Notes under the pieces: generated by a model
Seen by the model: the letters and a program-made list of their open reading frames with translations, nothing else
Told to the model about the DNA's origin: nothing
Databases searched by the model: none
Shown: piece after piece, positions 57,895 through 64,000 of the stretch
Layout of the letters: every line of letters starts with the position of its first letter
Position numbering within the stretch: position 1 is the stretch's first letter
DNA from: Aquila chrysaetos chrysaetos
Taxonomy: Eukaryota > Chordata > Aves > Accipitriformes > Accipitridae
Assembly (NCBI RefSeq): GCF_900496995.4
Contig: NC_054457.1
Span: 1,800,196 to 1,864,195, forward strand
Length of the DNA stretch: 64,000 nucleotides
Direction: 5' to 3'
Translations under genes and position numbers: made by a program

Positions 57895-60800
57895 AAAGCT
57901 TTCAGGTATACTTCATTTCTACAATTTTAAATCAATTTTGTAGAATATGAAGAAACCTAAAAACTTTCTTAGATTACTAAAGGACATCAGCATTTAAACC
58001 AGAAATTTTAACTGCAATCTGACTTCTTATCAATTTAAGAAAACACCAACTCACTAGGCCTGCAAGGCTTGTAAAGTCTACTAAACAATATTCTTCAAAT
58101 AAGCTCCCTATCTCCCCCTCTTCTACCCCCCTCAAATCCCACAATACACACGTTTTACCTGTAGGTTTAACAGAATAGAACCCAACAGCCTCTCCTTTTG
58201 TCCACATGATCTTAGCATAGTCGTTGCTACCGTGACAGAGAAATGGGATCTCATTTCTTTCTATTTCTTGTTTCCGATAGATAATTCGATTCAGAACATA
58301 GAGAACCACCCTCTCTCCAACAGACTTCACCTAAGGAAACACAGAAAAACATTTTAGAAGAGTGGTCAGTTTAGTTGATACTCACACATCAGGGACCTTA
58401 TTTTTCAAGGTCGCCAGCTAACACAGCTGCAGACGGAGTCAAGAGAAGCTGTAAATGCTAAAGCAGGATGAAGCTCTGGGGTTTGTTTAAGGCCTAGGAG
58501 ATGCTCTGAAGCCATAGCAATAGGTTAAGTATAAAGCACTACCATAGAGGATATTTCACGACTTCAATGTCACTCCCAATCCAACGGGTAAAAGCTGAGA
58601 GACGTGCTGTGCTAGGAGTGGGGTAGTGGGGGGAATGTTTTGAATTTAACTCAGAACTATTTTTGGATTTAGGAAACATTCACCACATACAATAGCAGCA
58701 TGCCAACCTCAAATTTCCCAGGTGTATTGGCTTTGTGTGGCAAGGTTTTGGTAGCGGGAGGGGGTTACAGGGGGTGGCTTCTGTAAGAAGCTGCTGGAAG
58801 CTTCCCCTGTGTCCAACAGAGCCAATACCAGCCGGCTCTAAGACGGACCCACCGCCAGCCAAGGCCAAGCCAATCAGTGATAGTGGTAGCGCCTCTGTGA
58901 TAACATTTTTAAGAAGGAAAAAAGTTGCGGGACAGACACAGAAACGGCAGCCGGAGAGAGGAGTGAGAACATGTAAGAGAAACAACCCTGCAGACACCAA
59001 GGTCAGTGAAGAAGGAGGGGGAGGAGATGCTCCAGGCGCCGGAGCAGAGATTCCCCTGCAGCCCGTGGTGAAGACCATGGTGAGGCAGGCTGTCCCCCTG
59101 CAGCCCATGGAGGTCCACGGTGGAGCAGATATCCACCTGCAGCCCGTGGAGGACCCCACGCCAGAGCATGTGGGTTCCTGAAGGAGGCTGTGACCCCGTG
59201 GGAAGCCTGCGCTGGAGCAGGTTCCTGGCAGGACCTGCGGATCTGTGGAGAGGAGCCCAGGGAGCAGGTTTTCTGGCAGGACTTGTGACCCCGTGGGGGA
59301 CCCACACTGGAGCAGTGTGCTCCTGAAGGACTGCACCCTGTGGAAGGGACCCATGCTGGAGCAGTTCGTGAAGAACTGCAGCCCGTGGGAAGGACCCATG
59401 TTGGAGAAGTTCGTGGAGGACTGTCTCCCACGGGAGGGACCCCATGCTGGAGCAGGGGAAGAGTGTGATGAGTCCTGCCCCTGAGGAAGATGAAGCGGCA
59501 GAAATAACATGTGATGAACTGACCGTAAACCCCATTCCCCATCCCCCTGCGCCGCTGTGGGGGGTAGGTAGAGAATCCAGGAGGGAAGTTGTGCCTGGGA
59601 AGAAGGGAGGGGTGGAGGGAAGGTGTTCTGAGATTTGGTTTTCTTTCTCATTACCCTACTCTGGTTGATTGGTAATAAAGTGAGTTAATTTTCCCCAAGT
59701 TGAGTCTGTTTTGCCTGTGATGGTAATTGGTGAGTGATCTCTCCTGTCCTTATCTCGACCCACAAGCCCTTTGTTATATTTTCTCTCCCCTGTCCAGCTG
59801 AGGAGGGGGGAGTGATAGCACGGCTTTGGTGGGTACCTGGCATCCAGCCAGGGTCAACCCACCACACCAGGCTAGCAGGTAATCGGAGTCCTACAAAGAA
59901 GAAACTATGAGCCTCACAGGGTAGCAGGACTTGGCACACTCAAACACTGCTGATAGAGTGGCAAGACAACAGGACATGATGCAGTGGAAGAACTAGTTAC
60001 AACAGTTTCTGTGACATGAAACAAGGAATTCAATATCCTTTTCTCTGTTCTGCAGGGTTCCTTTTACATATGAAATTTCAAGTTCACCACTATCCTATCC
60101 ACTATGAAGGAAGAATGGAGAAACCATGTTCCCTTCCCAACGCCCAGTGTCAGCTACCCTACCTGTAAAAGATTCAGCTTTCCTGATTTACTCACCATCC
60201 TACCATTATGAAGCACAAGGAAAACAAGGCTACATGCCAAATTCTCTAGAGTAAATTTAAATACAAAGATCAAAGATGAGTGCCCAGATATGAATTACAC
60301 TCCTGGAAAAAAACAGGTTTCCAGTTTTGGAAGAAAACAAAACTCCATACTAAATAGGTGTCAGTAATGGTAACACAGCTCAATGATGACCAATAAAGCA
60401 GATACCAGGCAACTTACTTTCCTAAGCCTCATGTATTGCCACTGCAGGCCACCAGCTCCAACTTGCCTCTATCAAACAGGTTCCTTTAAATATTTTTAGC
60501 TTACTAGTCTCCTGATAAAACCAATAAGTACTGCTATGATAGAATGTACCACTCTACTAAGACATTTCAATACAATCAGACATATTATGTTCTAAAGAGT
60601 AAGGAAAAAAACTCTTCTTAACATCATTAACATCTAAATAGCTTGCATATGAAGCTACTGTACAAGAGTCCCTTTCTCTAGACACTGTCTTCACAACCCT
60701 TCCCTCTAGTACCTATTTCCTCTATTCCCATTGACCTTGCTTTTGACATGAGACAGCTAACTCATTTCTGAATGAAATGAAAACATGTAACATCTCACAC

Positions 60801-63220
60801 ACTAGCTATTTGCCATTACTTGCCATTATCTTGAAGAATAAGAATAATTGCTAGGTGAATATTGGAGCACTTTACCTGCTGAAGCCCCTCTCTAGAAGGG
60901 ATGGATGTTCTCAAGATGTCATCAATTGACCACCACCGGTCAGCAAGATGCAGGGCTACAGCTTGAAAGAAACAAGGGGAAATAAAAAGTTAGAGATTCT
61001 TAACATTCCAAAAAGAAACATTCATTAAAGCTGCTAAACAATTAGGAATAACACTGTAGTAACCAGGTTAAGCATCTTCTAGTTGGCACTATATTAATGC
61101 AGCTCTTACTACCTTAGCACAACATATGTGGTGCTATACAGCCCCTCCCATATGCAGTGCTGTATTGGGTTTGCATGACAAGGTTTTGGTAGCAGGGGGA
61201 GGGGGGCTACAGGGGTGGCTTCTGTGAGAAGTTGCTAGAAGCTTCCCCTATGTCCAATAGAGCCAATGCCAGCCGGCTCTAAGAGAGACCCACCATTGGC
61301 CAAAGCTGAGCCAATCGGCAACGGTGGTAGTGCCTCTGGGATAACATTTAAGAAGGGAAAAAAACTGCTGTGCAACAGCAGCTGGGAGAGAGAGGAGTGA
61401 GAGCATGTAAGAGAAAACCCTGCGGACACCAAGGTCAGTGAAGAAGGAGGGGGAGGAGGCACTCCAGGCACCAGAGCAGAGATTCCCCTGCAGCCCCTGG
61501 TGAAGACCATGGTGAGGCAGGCTGTCCCCCTGCAGCCTATGGAGGTCCACAGTGGAGCAGATATCCACCTGCAGCCTGGGGAGAACCCCATGCCAGAGCA
61601 GGTGGATGTGCCCTGAAGGAACCTGTGATCCAGTAGAGACCCCGTGCTAGAGCAGGCTCCTGGCAGGACCTGCGGACCCATGGAGAGGAGCCCACGCTGG
61701 AGCAGGTTTTCTGGCAGGACTTGTGACCCTGCAGGGGACCCACGCTGGAGCAGTGTGCTCCTGAAGGACTGCACCCTGTGGAAGGGACCCATGCTGGAGC
61801 AGTTCGTGAAGAACTGCAGCCCATGGGAAGGACCCACGTTGGAGAAGTTCGTGGAGGACTGTCTCCCGTGGGTGAGACCCCATGCTGGATCAGTGGAAGA
61901 GAGTGAGGAGGAAGGAGCAGCAGAGAACATGTGATGAACTGACTGCAACCCCCATTCCCCATCCCCCTGAGCGGCTCAGGGGGAAAAGAAATCGGGAATG
62001 AAGTTGAACCCAGGAAGAAGGGAGGGGTGGAGGGAAGGTGTTCTGAGATTTGGTTTTATTTCTCATTATCCTACTCTGATTTGATTAGTAATAAATTAAT
62101 TTCCCCAAGTCGAGTCTGTTTTTTGTCCATGATGGTAATTGTTGAGTGATCTCCCTGTCCTTATCTCGACCCACAAGCTTTTCGTCATATTTTTCTCCCC
62201 CTGTCCAGTTGAGGAGGGGGAGTGATAGAGTGGTTTGGTGGACACCTGGTGGCCAGCCAAGATCAATCCACCACAAATGCTCCCTGGTGCAAAACTTGTT
62301 TGAAAACTGAGAACAATAAAACCAAATGCAGATTTTGTGCAGCATGACATACAGGAACTGTGTCACTGTGCTCTAACACCTCCTTCTACTAAAAACTGGG
62401 CCTACCAAGAAGAGTCTAATTCATACATGTATTTTAGTTTTGGGTTGTTAATGGATATTGATATTTAAACTGTGCAAGTTTTAGGGAGCCAGATGAATGT
62501 AAAAAGGCTGATGGCCATGTGATTAGCAATCAGGAAGAGTTTGATCCACAGGTATTTGTGGCAAACTTAGCAATCATATACATGGCATTATATGGAAAGA
62601 GAAGGAAACATGAAGGACTAGAAAGGAAGGGAGAAAGGGAAGAAAAAAAACCCAAAAAGAGTGAGATGTCACCTTGGCCAGAGCTATGTTAGGACCTGAA
62701 GGTAAAGACAAATTTACACTTGATGCTGATTAATCACTGCTAATAAAGAGCATCTAAATTCATGGGCAAATAAATAGATTCTATGAATGCTCAATTAATT
62801 CCTTTTGGAGAGGCGAGGTGTACATAAAGCAAGACACACATGTTGTACTTGGATTCAGATGAGCACCATGTTATTTTGCTACATATCTTCTGAATTCAGT
62901 GGGTCCAGTTCTACTCTGATTAGCAAGCAATGTTTTATCACTTGTGTATATGAATCCACAACAAGCACAGTATGAGAACAAGAAGGCAGTGAACAACAAA
63001 TGCAAAAGTGTCAAAGTTATGAGCTACACTAGCATGGAATGAGCAAGAGCCTGGTTACATGTATTTGTCACAGAAAAAGAAACAGCAACACACACGGAGA
63101 TTAGAATCTTAAAATGAAACCTGTGAACAAGTCCTCTGGTGCAAACAAAGCAAGAACTTTGTGTGTCTGCTCTTCACCATAAAGAGGAACGAAGCCCACA
63201 GTTGACAAGCTAATAGGAAC
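44915..63220 (-). CDS. FAM169A: FAM169A (SLAP75), 11 coding exons, 5' incomplete
   Basis: FAM169A encodes a soluble lamin-associated protein of about 75 kDa at the nuclear periphery; its biochemical role is poorly known. Coding exons on the minus strand: 63220-63121, 60961-60876, 58330-58159, 55765-55586, 54119-53991, 53777-53665, 50232-50178, 49814-49676, 47491-47326, 46436-46233, 45469-44915. They sum to 1899 bp with phases that fit and no internal stop, about 632 residues of an expected ~675 (human about 670). The conserved N-terminal half includes VGFVPLYGEEQTHKVLALF, GERVVLYVLNRIIYRKQE and SYQLPVLDTMF. The C-terminal half is acidic and ends with a basic RRNLRRKAKGYKGPPKKK. The start exon is not in the window. 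Introns hold three solo LTRs. It appears intact, unlike NSA2. Confidence 0.92.
46233..46436 (-). CDS. FAM169A: FAM169A exon j
   Basis: 204 bp (68 codons), acceptor GATTTTTAG, donor GTGAGA. Reads ETPSEPLNDEVTEEIGKTSL through LFVPLILESPAKPSEDTVSE. Confidence 0.88.
47326..47491 (-). CDS. FAM169A: FAM169A exon i
   Basis: 166 bp, acceptor CTGCTGCAG, donor GTGAGC. Acidic: LELSADTFESSEDLVEEPEE to EKWSEKE, phase 2 to 0. Confidence 0.88.
49676..49814 (-). CDS. FAM169A: FAM169A exon h
   Basis: 139 bp, donor GTAAAG. The acceptor is CCTAAG after an uninterrupted run of 23 T. A second AG 34 bases further in (ATTCAG) would not keep the frame. Reads TQSSHLKCPRIGKNSQESEP, matching human LKRPKIGKRFQDSE. Confidence 0.85.
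50178..50232 (-). CDS. FAM169A: FAM169A exon g
   Basis: 55 bp, acceptor TACTTCACAG, donor GTAAAA. Reads ANSQKGKESIDVHASTSE, matching the human ASTSEG region. Confidence 0.85.
50704..51424 (-). mobile_element. Old ERVL LTR in FAM169A intron, with internal duplication
   Basis: Minus-strand LTR starting TGTTTCCTGGTTTTGG at 51424 and ending GGTTAAACCATGACA at 50704. The 3' part (GTTTAATA... to the GGGATGGGG box) is present twice in tandem (about 50740-50850 and 50885-50985). A poly-A run of 22 lies at 50925-50945. The LTR is 721 bp. No clear TSD. Confidence 0.85.
51425..53664 (-). other. FAM169A intron sequence
   Basis: Intron part between exons f and g, outside the LTR. It holds a poly-A run at 51478-51505 and nothing coding that I can support. 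Confidence 0.6.
53665..53777 (-). CDS. FAM169A: FAM169A exon f
   Basis: 113 bp, acceptor CTTAATAG, donor GTAGGT. Reads EVSQKENTSFQAEDYFRQSA to TELETQLS. Weakly conserved; supported by phase, splice sites and order. Confidence 0.78.
53991..54119 (-). CDS. FAM169A: FAM169A exon e
   Basis: 129 bp, acceptor TTTGTTCAG, donor GTATGG. Reads CKHYLEKYPGDRDLFWEVEG then AGCWFQRTPITTVLQREKLK, phase 1 to 1. Confidence 0.92.
55586..55765 (-). CDS. FAM169A: FAM169A exon d, GC donor
   Basis: 180 bp, acceptor TATTTCAG. Reads SICSSSLTQSYQLPVLDTMF through EDTLGLRYPLSSFTYI. The exon must end at ATAG followed by GCAAGC to keep the frame into the next exon, so the donor is GC. The nearby GT (GTACAT, 7 bases upstream) would give an immediate stop in the next exon. 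Confidence 0.88.
57721..57898. repeat. A-rich low-complexity tract
   Basis: Runs of A with CA and AAAC units, including (CA)n near 57796-57808 and long A runs near 57862-57883. It lies in a FAM169A intron with no other content. Confidence 0.85.
58159..58330 (-). CDS. FAM169A: FAM169A exon c
   Basis: 172 bp, acceptor TTTCCTTAG, donor GTAAAA. Reads VKSVGERVVLYVLNRIIYRK through GEAVGFYSVKPTG, phase 0 to 1. Nearly identical to the human protein. Confidence 0.93.
58723..59866 (+). mobile_element. Solo LTR, TGTATTGGC type, in FAM169A intron
   Basis: 1144-bp LTR, TGTATTGGCTTTGTG to CAACCCACCACA, flanked by CCAGG at 58718-58722 and 59867-59871. It is opposite to FAM169A. It contains imperfect 45/48-bp units at about 59293-59430 and an AATAAA near 59673-59678. 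Confidence 0.96.
60876..60961 (-). CDS. FAM169A: FAM169A exon b
   Basis: 86 bp, acceptor TTTCAAG, donor GTAAAG. Reads VALHLADRWWSIDDILRTSI then PSREGLQQ, phase 1 to 0. Confidence 0.9.
61161..62275 (+). mobile_element. Solo LTR, TGTATTGGG type, in FAM169A intron
   Basis: 1115-bp LTR, TGTATTGGGTTTGC to CAATCCACCACA, flanked by AGTGC (61156-61160) and AATGC (62276-62280), a 5-bp TSD with one mismatch. More diverged than the copies at 28 and 58.7 kb. Confidence 0.93.
63121..63220 (-). CDS. FAM169A: FAM169A exon a
   Basis: 100 bp, acceptor TTGTTTCAG, donor GTTTCA. Reads VPISLSTVGFVPLYGEEQTH and continues to FAPEDLFT, matching human residues from about 45. It ends in phase 1. Confidence 0.9.
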
Positions 63221-64000
63221 CTGAAACAAGAATGTACAATACTTCAATAGACTTTTGCTAGTACAACATTAGTAAGATATACAGAGAATGTTTAGCAGGG
63301 TAAGCAAGACAAATGTTGAAAAGCGAGTGCTTAACAGTTAACTGTAAAAGACAAGTATCAGACCTTGGCCCTTACTTTAGAAGTTTTCTTCCTAAAGACA
63401 GACTACATTATAGAGAGCTCTGACTCTCAAGCTTTGGCAGATTTAGCTACAGCAATTTATACTGTTACAGCTCTCTGCTGTCAGCAGTTTGCATTTATGA
63501 GCACAACTGAAGTACAGTGTGCAAAGAGCCAGCAGTACGTTCACTTCAACTGCCCCAGCTACGCAAGCTATCAAAGCTGACAGAAGAATGAGGCAGGCAG
63601 GCACAGAAACAAACTGGCACAGCAAAATTGCTGTTTGTTAACATGAGCCCTAACGTGCCAAGCTGGGAAAGTTGGATTCAAAAGGGTTTTCTTCCCTTAA
63701 ATTGCACACATTTTAGAAATTCCAAATTTGCCTGCTTGACTTTCCCTCAGGAACAACATGAGAAGGGTCAAATTAATCCACCTTTCAGGAGTTGAGAACC
63801 TTTGTGAAAATGCATTTTGATATTTAAATTTGCACATTTTCAATAATTAATTAATGCATTAAAACTAGACAGGCATTAATGGTGTGTTAAATAGACTTGC
63901 TTACCCAATTTAAGAAGATTATGATATGCTATGCCACAAACAATGATGTTAATATAAACAAATATTTAGGTATACAGCACCTGCAGAAATGCAGGAAAGT
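63221..64000. other. FAM169A upstream intron, nothing recognised
   Basis: 780 bp upstream of the first visible FAM169A exon. I found neither the missing first coding exon nor a repeat here. Confidence 0.5.

Noticed and set aside
58680-59651. Long minus-strand open frame (323 codons), with similar ones at 28177-28950 and 61235-61948
   Set aside because: They lie on LTRs, start in flanking DNA, and are low-complexity Pro/Ser/Gly text from GC-rich repeats. No domain; not host genes.
1-64000. CRISPR arrays, phage defence systems, operons, riboswitches, tRNA genes
   Set aside because: None seen. Repeats are LTR, LINE or simple sequence; the primer sites match tRNA ends but are not tRNA genes.

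Overview
The window is vertebrate DNA, almost certainly avian. Evidence: CR1 LINE pieces with the usual CR1 3' end, several bird-type endogenous retrovirus (ERV) families, and split genes with GT-AG introns. I see no bacterial genes, CRISPR array, tRNA or rRNA gene.

Three host loci are recognisable. (1) FAM169A is on the minus strand (44915-63220). Eleven coding exons are open, joined by usable splice sites, and encode about 632 residues; the first coding exon(s) lie beyond the right edge. (2) A broken copy of NSA2 is on the plus strand (31211-34227). It has four exons with introns, but the 5' exons are absent, one codon is TGA, and exon 3 carries paired indels. (3) A single C1q-domain exon of C1QTNF3 (10703-11423) is split by a complete ERV LTR.

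Left to right. 1-7609: a class II (ERVK-like) provirus on the minus strand has integrated into the gag of an ERVL-like provirus, whose own 5' LTR holds a nested opposite-strand LTR. Then follow a CR1 piece, an LTR piece and a second ERVL 5' end. 7610-11655: low-repeat host sequence with the interrupted C1QTNF3 exon. 11656-30245: a pile of ERVs, namely two ERVL pol regions in opposite orientation, a complete tRNA-Ser-primed provirus nested in an LTR with a second nested LTR, and a third ERVL 3' end carrying its own nested LTR. 30246-38999: NSA2 remnant, two CR1 pieces, host sequence. 39030-43349: a mosaic provirus with a piece of ERVL gag in antisense. 43350-64000: FAM169A with three intronic solo LTRs.

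In human, C1QTNF3 is on 5p and NSA2/FAM169A on 5q; both regions correspond to the avian Z chromosome. Two broken Z-type genes brought together by dense nested ERVs suggest a W-chromosome segment, or a rearranged Z segment. This is inference; read depth in males and females would settle it. All retroviral coding regions seen are interrupted or incomplete. Exact insertions are supported by 5-bp target-site duplications (TSDs) read directly from the sequence.
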